Positions 9,443-17,235 of a stretch of DNA of 64,000 nucleotides are shown here, piece by piece (position 1 is the stretch's first letter; each line of letters begins with the position of its first letter). The notes below the pieces were generated by a model that did not search any database, was not told the origin of the DNA, and saw only the letters and a program-made list of their open reading frames with translations. Position numbers and translations under genes: made by a program. This stretch comes from Mycolicibacter sp. MU0083. Its GTDB lineage: Bacteria; Actinomycetota; Actinomycetes; Mycobacteriales; Mycobacteriaceae. The DNA is taken from assembly GCF_963378075.1 (NCBI RefSeq), contig NZ_OY726394.1, positions 496,001 to 560,000 of the forward strand, in the 5' to 3' direction.

Positions 9443-11554
9443 ATGGATGTCGCGCTCGGGGTGTCGGTGACCGGCGCCCTCGCCCGCCTGGCGCTGGTCG
9501 AATCGGATGCCTACGGTGACGCGGTACTCGACGAGTCACTGCTGGATCTGACGCAGAACCCGGTCGAATTGCTGGCCGAGACGGTGACCGGCACCCAGCG
9601 TGCCCTGGCGGAACAGGGCCACCGGCTGGCAGCCACCCGGCTGTGCTGGCCGGACCCGGTCTTGCTGACACAGCTGCGGCAGGCACTGGCCGACGCCGGC
9701 ATCGAGAACGTCTCCGAGCACCCCACGGCGCGATCGGCGGTGGCGTTGGCGCGAAACTCCGCGGATTCCGACGGCCAGACCGCCGCCTGGATACCGGATC
9801 CGGTGATCGATGCCACGACGGCGGCGCCGGCGCTGTCGGATTCCGCTGTGCCGGACGGTTCGGCGACCGAACTGACGCCGGCCGTTGAGACCGGGCAGCC
9901 CGAACCGCAGTTGGCGTACTCGATGACCGACGACGACTCCGAACTACTGCCGGTGGAGTACGCCGACAGCTATGAGGACTACGGCGACCACCCGGACTAT
10001 CCGAGCTACGACGCCGACGACGCCTATGACCCCTACGACGCCGAATACGGTGACGGCGGTGCGGGCGAGTACGACGAGCTGGAGGCTCCGCCGCCGATCG
10101 GGCGGGCGTTGCTGATCGGCAGCTCGGTCGGCGGGATTCTGGTGGCCGGGTGTGCCGCGCTCGCGGTGGCGGTGACGGTGGGTATCCGCCCGACCGCCGC
10201 GGTCACCCAGTCGCAGCCGCCGGTGGTGGTCGAGGACCTGCCGGCTCAGCCGGTACCCGGAAACTTCATCCCGGTACTGCCGGCACCGAAACCGGTGCCG
10301 AAGCCCGCGCCGATCCCGATTCCGTCGGCCCCGGACCCTGTTGTAGCACCGGTCAGTCCGGCGCCACCGGTGGTGGTGGCTCCGCCGCCGGTCGCGCCGC
10401 CCCCCGCGCCGGAACCGCCGGCGATGATTCCGATCCCCATCCCGCTGCCGATCTTCCCCGGCCTCGGCGGTGGTGGCGGCTGGCGACCCGGCGCCGGAAG
10501 CGACAGTGGCGGAGGGGAATCGGCTCGGGCGGTGGCGGGCATACCGGCAGCAATCCCTCCGGTGGGCGCGGGGAGACCAGCGGCGGCTCCGAATCCGGGA
10601 GCGGACGCGACGCCGGTAGCGATGCCGGATCCGGTGGAAAGGGTTCGACCGGCAGTGGCTCCGGGAGCGGATCGAACAGCGACGGTTCGGGTTCCGGTGG
10701 CGATCACTCCGGTTCCGACGACGCCGGTGCCGGCGGGTCGGGCGGCGGTGACGCCGGTGGTGGCAAGTCCGGTGGTAGTGATACCGGTGGCAGCCCTTCC
10801 GGCGGACAGGATTCCGGTGACAGTTCTTCCGGGGGAAGCGATTCCAGCGGTTCCGGCTCCGGATCCGGCAGCGGTACCGGTGACGACGGTAGCGCCGGGG
10901 GACCCGGGGGAGGAACCACCGGAACCGATGGCGGCTCGACCGGTTCCGGAGGTGGGCAGTCCGGCGGGAACTCGAGTGGGTCGGGCTCCGGCGCGGGCGG
11001 CAGCGGCGGCAGCGGTTCGGGCGGCTCGGGCGAATCAGGTTCGGGCAGCGGCGGATCGGGCGATACCTCGGGCGGGTCCGGTTCCACCGGCTCGGGATCG
11101 TCCGGTGGCAGCAGTGGCAGCAGCTCAAGCGGTGGCAGTGGTAGCAGCAGCGGCTCGAGTGGTGGCTCCAGCAGTGGGAGTTCGGGCTCCGGTACCTCCG
11201 GTTCGTCGGGTGGCTCCAGCAGCGGGAGCGGGAGCGGGAGCTCGAGCGGTGGATCTGCCGGTTCATCGAGTGGCTCCAGCAGCGGCGGAAGTTCGGGCTC
11301 CGGTTCCTCGGGTTCGTCGGGTGGTTCCAGCAGTAGCGGCGGTGGGAGTTCCAGCGGTGGCTCCGCCGGCGGGGGGAGCAGCTCGGGCGGAAGTTCAGGT
11401 GGTAGCTCGGGTGGCAGCTCCGGTGGTAGCTCGGGCGGAAGTTCAGGCGGTAGCTCCGGCGGAAGTTCTGGTGGAAGTTCAGGCGGCGGTTCGGGCGGTT
11501 CGTCCGGTGGCGGCGATTGAGCCACCCGATGCGCTGACCATCATCAGCGCGTGA
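9443..11554 (+). CDS. Rv0538-like protein, DUF7159 N-terminus, membrane anchor, Pro-rich then Ser/Gly-rich tail (apparent frameshift)
   Basis: The first 85 residues (MDVALGVSVTG onward) match the mycobacterial DUF7159 type. An acidic Tyr/Asp-rich segment (about 155-215), one membrane span (about 225-250) and a Pro-rich stretch (about 265-335) follow. From about nt 10515 the true coding frame appears to move to the -1 frame, which gives a 330-residue Ser/Gly tail ending at TGA 11520. In that frame nearly all variation between repeat units is at third codon positions. The annotated uninterrupted frame instead reads Ala/Val-rich low-complexity sequence to 11554. Compared with my memory of Rv0538, the middle part of the N-terminal domain is shortened. 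RBS GGAAGGAG is strong. Confidence 0.75.
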   Translation: MDVALGVSVTGALARLALVESDAYGDAVLDESLLDLTQNPVELLAETVTGTQRALAEQGHRLAATRLCWPDPVLLTQLRQALADAGIENVSEHPTARSAVALARNSADSDGQTAAWIPDPVIDATTAAPALSDSAVPDGSATELTPAVETGQPEPQLAYSMTDDDSELLPVEYADSYEDYGDHPDYPSYDADDAYDPYDAEYGDGGAGEYDELEAPPPIGRALLIGSSVGGILVAGCAALAVAVTVGIRPTAAVTQSQPPVVVEDLPAQPVPGNFIPVLPAPKPVPKPAPIPIPSAPDPVVAPVSPAPPVVVAPPPVAPPPAPEPPAMIPIPIPLPIFPGLGGGGGWRPGAGSDSGGGESARAVAGIPAAIPPVGAGRPAAAPNPGADATPVAMPDPVERVRPAVAPGADRTATVRVPVAITPVPTTPVPAGRAAVTPVVASPVVVIPVAALPADRIPVTVLPGEAIPAVPAPDPAAVPVTTVAPGDPGEEPPEPMAARPVPEVGSPAGTRVGRAPARAAAAAAVRAARANQVRAAADRAIPRAGPVPPARDRPVAAVAAAQAVAVVAAAARVVAPAVGVRAPVPPVRRVAPAAGAGAGARAVDLPVHRVAPAAAEVRAPVPRVRRVVPAVAAVGVPAVAPPAGGAARAEVQVVARVAAPVVARAEVQAVAPAEVLVEVQAAVRAVRPVAAIEPPDALTIISA
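10780..11517 (+). repeat. Ser/Gly-coding low-complexity tandem repeats
   Basis: Degenerate 6 and 12 bp units coding GGSS, GGSSSGS and similar, densest at 11390-11510 where GGSS repeats about ten times. Codon third positions vary (GGT/GGC/GGA, AGC/AGT, TCG/TCC/TCA/TCT), which argues that the frame ending at 11520 is translated. Such a tract is prone to slippage and assembly error. Confidence 0.85.
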
Positions 11555-12668
11555 ACCTGCGCACCAACGCCTTTCGGTCCAGCTTGCCGATCCCGCGCCG
11601 GGGTAGTTCGGCTACAACGTGCAACTCGCGGGGCGCTGCAGTGGCATCCAAGGCGGCGACGACATGGGCGCGCAACGCCTCCAGCGTCGGCGTCGTCGCC
11701 CCGGCCGCGACCACCGCCGCAACCACCCGCTGCCCCAGCCGATCGTCGGCAACGCCGAACACCGCGCAGTCGGCCACCGTGGGGTGAGTCGCCAGCGCGG
11801 CCTCCACCGGCCCGGGCAGCACGGTCAGTCCACCGGTGCTGATCGCGTCGTCGACCCGGCCGAGCACGGCCAACACACCCGCATCATCAAGGGTGCCAAC
11901 ATCATCGGTCTGAAACCAGCCCGCTTCGGCGAAGGGATCGGGAATCACGGGATTGCGGTACCCGCGTGCCAGCGTCGGGCCGCCGAGCGCGATCCGCCCG
12001 TCGGCGCCGATGCGCACCCCGACTCCCGGCAGCGGCAACCCGTCATAGACGCAACCGCCGGCGGTCTCGCTCATGCCGTAGGTGCGCACCACGTGGATGC
12101 CGTTGGCGGCGGCCGCAGCCAGAATCGGTTGCGGTGCCGGACCGCCGCCCAGCAGCACCGCGTCCAGTTCCGCCAGCGCCGCGGCGGCCGCCGGCGCATT
12201 TAGCGCCTTGGCCAACTGGGTGGCGACCAGTGCGGTATAGCGCCGCCCGGATCCCAGTGCCGCCACCGCGGCGGGCAATGCCGAGACGTCGAAACCTGCG
12301 GTGACGTCGAGCTGTACCGGAGTCTGGCCGGCGACCAGACTTCTTACCAGGACCTGGATTCCGGCGATATGGTGCGCCGGCAGCGCCAACAGCCAACGGC
12401 CCGGCCCGCCCAACCGCTCATGGGTGGCGCTAGCGCTGGCGGTCAGTGCGGCTCCGGTCAACAACGCGCCCTTGGGAGTCGCGGTGGTCCCCGACGTCGT
12501 CACCACCAGGGCAATGTCGTCGTCGATGGATTCCTCGACGCGCAACGCGGCCAGGGTCGCGGGAGCGGTGTCGGACCCCACCGGGGTGAATGCGTCGTCG
12601 TCGCCGTCGAGCACGCCCTGCAGGGCGGGCAACAGCGTGGGCAGTGCATCCCCGGTCGGCACGGCCAA
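11544..12668 (-). CDS. menE: o-succinylbenzoate-CoA ligase MenE
   Basis: About 374 residues of the acyl-adenylate ANL superfamily; MenE activates o-succinylbenzoate with ATP and CoA for ring closure by MenB. The P-loop is VTTSGTTATPKG, the A5-type motif is TYGMSETAGG, and the catalytic C-terminal Lys lies in GIGKLDRKAL. The start is unclear: GGAGGAAG at about 12690 lies just before the upstream stop, and CTG 12677 or TTG 12668 are the only near candidates. TTG 12668 gives a length like Rv0542c. It follows the DUF3349 gene on the same strand. Confidence 0.9.
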   Translation of the reverse strand: MAVPTGDALPTLLPALQGVLDGDDDAFTPVGSDTAPATLAALRVEESIDDDIALVVTTSGTTATPKGALLTGAALTASASATHERLGGPGRWLLALPAHHIAGIQVLVRSLVAGQTPVQLDVTAGFDVSALPAAVAALGSGRRYTALVATQLAKALNAPAAAAALAELDAVLLGGGPAPQPILAAAAANGIHVVRTYGMSETAGGCVYDGLPLPGVGVRIGADGRIALGGPTLARGYRNPVIPDPFAEAGWFQTDDVGTLDDAGVLAVLGRVDDAISTGGLTVLPGPVEAALATHPTVADCAVFGVADDRLGQRVVAAVVAAGATTPTLEALRAHVVAALDATAAPRELHVVAELPRRGIGKLDRKALVRRFTR

Positions 12669-12682
12669 CGCGCGCAGGCGTG

Positions 12683-12985
12683 CTATGGGCTTCCTCCGTT
12701 GGTGGGGGCGTCGTCGAGCAGCCAACCCTTGGCCGCCAAGCGCTCTCGTACCCGCGCGACGTCCTCGGGGGCGGGCAGTTCATTGGTCAGCCGGGCGATC
12801 ATCACGCCGATGTCGATGCGGTCGAATTCGCCACGCCCGATCAATTCGCGTGCGACATCTTTGACTTCGTCGTTGGTCAAGCGCCGGGACAGCAGCGCCA
12901 ACAGGGGGATGTAGTCGTTCTGCGGCACACCGTCGGGGTACCCGGCGCGCAGCCAGGCAACGATCGAGGTGAGAAATTTGTTCAT
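12683..12985 (-). CDS. DUF3349 domain protein
   Basis: A 100-residue soluble alpha-helical protein matching the mycobacterial DUF3349 family (Rv0543c at this locus). Visible features are a Trp/Tyr-containing N-terminus (VAWLRAGYPDGVP), a central RRLTNDEV helix and a C-terminal LAAKGW segment. It starts at ATG 12985 and lies just upstream of menE on the same strand with no real gap, so the two are probably co-transcribed. Biochemical role unknown. Confidence 0.88.
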   Translation of the reverse strand: MNKFLTSIVAWLRAGYPDGVPQNDYIPLLALLSRRLTNDEVKDVARELIGRGEFDRIDIGVMIARLTNELPAPEDVARVRERLAAKGWLLDDAPTNGGSP

Positions 12986-13126
12986 ACTGTGTCAACTTCT
13001 CCGCGTCGTCAACACCGGAACCAACAGGTCAGCCGCAATATTACGGGCAATCACGATTCGACGCCTCTCGTCGTCCGCTTCGATGACGTGCCGTGCCGGT
13101 GCGGCGCGGGCGAAGACAAACGGAGA

Positions 13127-13168
13127 AGCCGTGGCCGTTGATCACGACTCTGGTCAACGGACACGGCT
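13127..13168. repeat. 15-bp inverted repeat in the gap upstream of the DUF3349-menE pair
   Basis: Arms 13127-13141 (AGCCGTGGCCGTTGA) and 13154-13168 pair at 14 of 15 positions with a 12-nt loop. It lies in the 236-nt gap between DUF3349 and the small membrane gene, both on the minus strand. It may terminate the pitA transcript or be a dispersed palindrome. I see no convincing gene in the rest of 12986-13221. Confidence 0.55.
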
Positions 13169-13221
13169 CCGAAATCACTGCGCGGGCTGTGGAAGTCGCA
13201 TGGCGACATGGCCGAAACGGG

Positions 13222-13515
13222 TTAGGAGTGCTTGGCTCCGAGCAGGTACAGACCCAGATGATGTCCGAGGAAATCGCGGGCGATGAACAGCACGCCGATG
13301 ATCGCCACGGTCAGCACCAGCAGGAAGATCGCCCAGCTCAGCGTGAGCAGCAGGGGCCGACGCGCCGCCGTGGCGTCACCGGCGGACGCGGGGACGTCGT
13401 TGGCCGCCACATTGACTCGCACGCCGAACGCGAACAGTGCCGGCAACATACCGCCGACCAGCAGCCCGAACACCAGGATTTTCAGGGTGGCGTCGAAGTT
13501 GAACCACTGGCTCAT
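13222..13515 (-). CDS. Small membrane protein downstream of pitA
   Basis: A 97-residue protein with two membrane segments (about residues 10-35 and 55-80), matching Rv0544c in position and size. Its ATG overlaps the pitA stop by 4 nt, so it is translationally coupled to the phosphate transporter and may be an accessory to it. No family motif recognised. Confidence 0.8.
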   Translation of the reverse strand: MSQWFNFDATLKILVFGLLVGGMLPALFAFGVRVNVAANDVPASAGDATAARRPLLLTLSWAIFLLVLTVAIIGVLFIARDFLGHHLGLYLLGAKHS

Positions 13516-14750
13516 GAGCGGATCGCCTCACGTGAGTTGGGGTCGGCGTCGATGGCCGTGCGGAGGGTGTTCTCCACTTCGCGTCCGGACTCCTCGGGCT
13601 GCACGCCCGGGGCGGAGAGGCCGCCGGTGAGGCTGCCCTCCCATTCGGCGTTGACGTTGTTGTGGTCGATGCGCGCCCGGCGCGACCGCAGCCAGATCGC
13701 CAGGATCGACAGGATCAGCAGCAACACTCCGATGGTGATGCCCGGGTAACCGCCGATGCCGTGCACCAGGCCGTAGGCGCCCGAGCCCACTCCGCCGGCC
13801 ATCGGCAGCGTCACCAGCCAGGCGGCCGCCATCCGTCCGGCGACGCCCCAGCGCACCTGGGCGCCCGGCTTTCCGACGCCGCTGCCCAGCACCGACCCGG
13901 TGGCGACCTGGGTGGTCGACAGCGAGTAACCGAAGTGGCTGGACAGCAGGATGACCGAGGCGGCGGCCGACTCGGCGGCCATGCCCTGCGGCGATTTGAT
14001 CTCGACGAGGCCCTTGCCCAGGGTGCGGATGATCCGCCACCCGCCGGTGTAGGTACCGGCGGCCATGGCCAGCGCACAGCTGACGATCACCCACAGCGGC
14101 GGCATCGTCTCCGACGTGCTCACCGCGCCGTAGGACATCAGCGCCAGGAAGATCACGCCCATGGTCTTCTGCGCGTCGTTGGTGCCGTGGGCCAGCGAGA
14201 CCAGGGCCGCCGAGCCGATCTGCCCGTGCCGGAACACCGACTCGGACTTCTTCTCGTCGACGCCGCGGGTGATGCGGTAGACCAGCCAGGTGCCGACCGA
14301 GGCGATGATGGTGGCGATCAGGGTGGCGACCACCGCCGGGACCAGCACCTTGGAGACCACCCCGTTCCAGATCACCCCGTGGCCGCCGACCGCGGCGATC
14401 ATCGCCCCCACGATGCCGCCGATCAGGGCGTGCGAGGAACTGGACGGGATACCGAGTAGCCAGGTCAGCAGGTTCCACACGATGGCACCGACCAGACCGG
14501 CGAAGACGATCTCAAGGGTCACCAGGTTGGCGTCCACCAGGCCCTTGGCGATCGTCGCGGCCACCGCCGTCGACAGGAAGGCGCCGATCAGGTTCAGGCA
14601 GGCCGACATCGTGACCGCGGCCTTCGGCTTGAGCGCGCCGCTGGCGATCGAGGTCGCCATGGCGTTGCCGGTGTCGTGGAATCCATTGGTGAAGTCGAAG
14701 GCCAAAGCCGTGACGACCACAATGATCAGGAGGAGCAGTTCGAGGCTCAC
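13512..14750 (-). CDS. pitA: Low-affinity inorganic phosphate transporter PitA
   Basis: A 412-residue PiT-family symporter with two copies of the family signature: GFHDTGNAMAT near residue 23 and AHGTNDAQKTMGV near residue 188. About ten membrane segments plus a charged cytoplasmic tail of about 60 residues. Moves metal-phosphate with protons into the cell. Start at GTG 14750. Corresponds to Rv0545c. Confidence 0.93.
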   Translation of the reverse strand: MSLELLLLIIVVVTALAFDFTNGFHDTGNAMATSIASGALKPKAAVTMSACLNLIGAFLSTAVAATIAKGLVDANLVTLEIVFAGLVGAIVWNLLTWLLGIPSSSSHALIGGIVGAMIAAVGGHGVIWNGVVSKVLVPAVVATLIATIIASVGTWLVYRITRGVDEKKSESVFRHGQIGSAALVSLAHGTNDAQKTMGVIFLALMSYGAVSTSETMPPLWVIVSCALAMAAGTYTGGWRIIRTLGKGLVEIKSPQGMAAESAAASVILLSSHFGYSLSTTQVATGSVLGSGVGKPGAQVRWGVAGRMAAAWLVTLPMAGGVGSGAYGLVHGIGGYPGITIGVLLLILSILAIWLRSRRARIDHNNVNAEWEGSLTGGLSAPGVQPEESGREVENTLRTAIDADPNSREAIRS

Positions 14751-14811
14751 GGGAACATCACGGGATAGATTCTGCGGTTTCGCCGAGGCCGTTGTCTAAC
14801 GATTGTGCAGG

Positions 14812-14841
14812 CGAAACGTTGATGTACGTCGAGACGTTTCG
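14812..14841. promoter_or_regulatory. Inverted repeat CGAAACGT-N14-ACGTTTCG upstream of pitA
   Basis: Perfect 8-bp arms at 14812-14819 and 14834-14841, about 60 nt before the pitA start, in the gap that also follows the VOC gene. It could be an operator or an RNA hairpin in the read-through transcript. No regulator is encoded next to it. Confidence 0.4.
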
Positions 14842-14863
14842 AAGTGTTCTCCCGCAGTTAACC

Positions 14864-15256
14864 TCAGGGATCCCGTCGGGTATCGCGGCGCAGCGGGTGG
14901 TCTTCAGGAACCTCTACGAAGATCAACGTGATCCCGTCAGGATCGGTGACGTGCATCTCGTGCAGCCCCCACGGTTCGCGGCGGGCCGGCCGGGCGATCG
15001 GCACGCCGCGGCCCTGCAATTCGGCCTGGGTGGCCGCGACGTCGCGCACCTGCAGCCACAGGGCCCCGCAGAAGTTCGCCGCAGCGTGATCGGGGTTACC
15101 GTGCGCGGCTAGTTCGATCAGTGACTGGCCGGCGTAGAACACCGTCCCGGCGCCGTAGTCGCGGGCGATGGCCAGCCCGATCTCGTCCCGGTAGAACCGC
15201 AGTGAGCGCTGGTAGTCGGCGGGGCGGAGCAGGACACGGCTGGCTAGAACCTCCAC
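14864..15256 (-). CDS. VOC superfamily (glyoxalase-like) protein
   Basis: A 130-residue single-domain protein with the betaalphabetabetabeta pattern of the vicinal oxygen chelate fold. It starts VLASRVLLRPADYQRSLRFYRDEIGL and ends with the typical HVTDPDGITLIFVE strand, whose Glu would be a metal ligand. Corresponds to Rv0546c. Substrate unknown. It lies 39 nt downstream of an SDR gene on the same strand. Confidence 0.85.
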   Translation of the reverse strand: MEVLASRVLLRPADYQRSLRFYRDEIGLAIARDYGAGTVFYAGQSLIELAAHGNPDHAAANFCGALWLQVRDVAATQAELQGRGVPIARPARREPWGLHEMHVTDPDGITLIFVEVPEDHPLRRDTRRDP

Positions 15257-15295
15257 GAGCTCTCCATGACTCCGTGTCTATCACGTGGGGCTCGG

Positions 15296-16165
15296 TTAGG
15301 AACCGCGCTTCATCACCGCGGTGACCCAGCCCGGCGCCACCACATCGAGGGCCCGGGCGCTGACCGCGATCCGCGGGGCGATGCGCACCGGACGACTGCG
15401 CGCCGCGGTGATCATCCACTCGGCGGCCTCGGCGGCGCTCAGTGCCGGACGGTTCTCGAACGCCTTGGTGGGAGCGATCATCGGGGTGGCCACCAGCGGG
15501 TAGTACAGCGCCGTGGCACGCACGCCCTTACCGGACCACTCGGTCTCGATGACCCGGCTGATCGACGACAGGGCGGTCTTGGAGGCGTTGTACACCCCGA
15601 ACAGCGGGGTGGCCTCGGTCATCACGCCCCAGGTGGCGACGTTGATGATGTGCCCGTCGCCGCGCTCCAGCATGCCCGGGGCGATCGCCCGGATCAGCCG
15701 CAACGGCGAGTAGTAGTTCAGGGTCATGGTCCGCTCGACGTCGTGCCAGCGGTCCAGGGACTCGGCCAGCGGTCGGCGGATGGACCGGCCGGCGTTGTTG
15801 ACCAGGATGTCCACCCCGCCCAGGCGTTGCTGGACGTCGGCGGCCAGTGCGTCGATGGCGTCCAGGTCGGACAGGTCGCAGGGGATCGCCAGGGCTTCGC
15901 CGCCGGCCGCGGTGATACGGGCCACCACCTCGTCGAGCAGGTCCTTGCGGCGCGCCACCGCGACCACGGTGGCGCCCTCGGCGGCGAATCGCTCGGCGGC
16001 GGCCTCGCCGATGCCCGACGAGGCGCCGGTGAGCAGCACCCGCTTGCCGCGCAGGTCGACCGGCTTGGCCAGCGGCCGGTACGCCAGCAGTTGGGGTGCG
16101 ACGGGCGGGCGCATGCTGGTCAGGACGACCGCCTCGGTGAGGCGGCGCAGGGGGCTCTTGCTCAT
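15296..16165 (-). CDS. SDR family NAD(P)-dependent oxidoreductase (Rv0547c-like)
   Basis: A 289-residue classical short-chain dehydrogenase. The cofactor motif TGASSGIG is near residue 46, NNAG near 120, and the catalytic YNASK near 187. An N-terminal extension of about 35 residues containing RRLTEAVVLTSMRPP precedes the Rossmann fold, and the C-terminus is hydrophobic, so membrane association is likely. Corresponds to Rv0547c. Substrate not predictable. Confidence 0.9.
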   Translation of the reverse strand: MSKSPLRRLTEAVVLTSMRPPVAPQLLAYRPLAKPVDLRGKRVLLTGASSGIGEAAAERFAAEGATVVAVARRKDLLDEVVARITAAGGEALAIPCDLSDLDAIDALAADVQQRLGGVDILVNNAGRSIRRPLAESLDRWHDVERTMTLNYYSPLRLIRAIAPGMLERGDGHIINVATWGVMTEATPLFGVYNASKTALSSISRVIETEWSGKGVRATALYYPLVATPMIAPTKAFENRPALSAAEAAEWMITAARSRPVRIAPRIAVSARALDVVAPGWVTAVMKRGS

Positions 16166-16217
16166 GGTTCGCCAGTCTATTGGGCGCGGAGCCTTCGCCC
16201 GTTGGAGCCCTTTTGCC

Positions 16218-16281
16218 TCGCCGAACGTGCAACTGTTGCGAGATTTCAGCGGATTTTTCGCACTGAGTGCGCGCTCGGCGA
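16218..16281. repeat. 64-bp imperfect palindromic element between menB and the SDR gene
   Basis: The ends TCGCCGAACGTGCAACT (16218-16234) and, reversed, AGTGCGCGCTCGGCGA (16266-16281) pair with few mismatches. The interior is AT-richer (GAGATTTCAGCGGATTTTTC). It lies in the 128-nt gap between menB and the Rv0547c-like gene, both on the minus strand. The arrangement is like a non-autonomous palindromic repeat, or a long hairpin ending the menB transcript. Confidence 0.55.
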
Positions 16282-16293
16282 ACGGGCCGCGGA

Positions 16294-17196
16294 TCAGAAG
16301 TACCGCGGGTAGCTGCTCCAGTCCGGGTCACGCTTCTCCAGGAACGCATCCCGGCCCTCGACGGCCTCGTCGGTCATGTACGCCAGCCGGGTGGCCTCGC
16401 CGGCGAACAGCTGCTGGCCCACCAGCCCGTCGTCGAGCAGGTTGAACGCGAACTTCAACATCCGTTGCGCCTGCGGCGATTTGCCGTTGATGGCCGCCGC
16501 CCATTCCACCCCGACGGTCTCCAGCTCGGCATGGTCGACGACCTCGTTGACCGCACCCATGTGGTGCATCTGCTCGGCGGTGTAGGTGCGGCCCAGGAAG
16601 AAGATCTCCCGGGCGAACTTCTGCCCCACCTGCCGCGCCAGATAGGCCGACCCGTAGCCGCCGTCGAAGCTGCCGACGTCGGCGTCGGTCTGTTTGAATT
16701 TCGCGTGCTCGCGGCTGGCCAGGGTCAGGTCGCAGACCACGTGCAGACTGTGGCCGCCGCCGGCCGCCCACCCGTTGACCAGACAGATCACCGGCTTGGG
16801 CATGAACCGGATCAGTCGCTGCACCTCCAGGATGTGCAGCCGCCCGGCCCGGGCCACGTCGACGGTGTCCGCGGTCTCCCCGGCGGCGTACTGGTAGCCG
16901 CTGCGGCCCCGGATGCGCTGGTCCCCGCCGGAACAGAACGCCCAGCCGCCGTCCTTGGGGGCCGGACCGTTGCCGGTCAGCAGCACCACGCCGACGTCCG
17001 GGGACATCCGGGCGTGGTCGAGCGCCCGGTACAGCTCGTCGACGGTGTGCGGCCGGAACGCGTTGCGCACCTCGGGGCGGTTGAACGCCACCCGCACCGT
17101 CGCATCGGTGACGTGCCGGTGGTAGGTGATGTCGGTCAGGTCGGCGAAGCCGTCGACCGTGCGCCAGATGCTGGGGTCGAAAGGATTGCTGCTCAC
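16294..17196 (-). CDS. menB: 1,4-dihydroxy-2-naphthoyl-CoA synthase MenB
   Basis: A 300-residue crotonase-fold enzyme catalysing Dieckmann-type ring closure of o-succinylbenzoyl-CoA. Characteristic MenB segments are CSGGDQRIRG (near residue 87), the oxyanion-hole region VNGWAAGGGHSLHVVCD and the DVGSFDGGYGSAYLAR loop with the catalytic Asp/Tyr surroundings; the C-terminus ends SSYPRYF. Corresponds to Rv0548c. The VapBC pair (Rv0549c-Rv0550c) that follows in M. tuberculosis is absent: only 39 nt separate menB from fadD8. Confidence 0.95.
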   Translation of the reverse strand: MSSNPFDPSIWRTVDGFADLTDITYHRHVTDATVRVAFNRPEVRNAFRPHTVDELYRALDHARMSPDVGVVLLTGNGPAPKDGGWAFCSGGDQRIRGRSGYQYAAGETADTVDVARAGRLHILEVQRLIRFMPKPVICLVNGWAAGGGHSLHVVCDLTLASREHAKFKQTDADVGSFDGGYGSAYLARQVGQKFAREIFFLGRTYTAEQMHHMGAVNEVVDHAELETVGVEWAAAINGKSPQAQRMLKFAFNLLDDGLVGQQLFAGEATRLAYMTDEAVEGRDAFLEKRDPDWSSYPRYF

Positions 17197-17235
17197 GCCT
17201 GCGACCGTACCGGGACGGCGGCGTGCGGCCCCCGA

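Noticed and set aside
10704..11525. Minus-strand frame with a PELPPELPPE-type repeat opposite the Ser/Gly tract
   Set aside because: It is the antisense image of the GGSS repeats; variation between units falls at third positions of the plus-strand frame, not of this one, and no start context is present.
12986..13221. Possible small gene between DUF3349 and the Rv0544c-like gene
   Set aside because: Frames on both strands lack start context and familiar composition; only an inverted repeat is clear.
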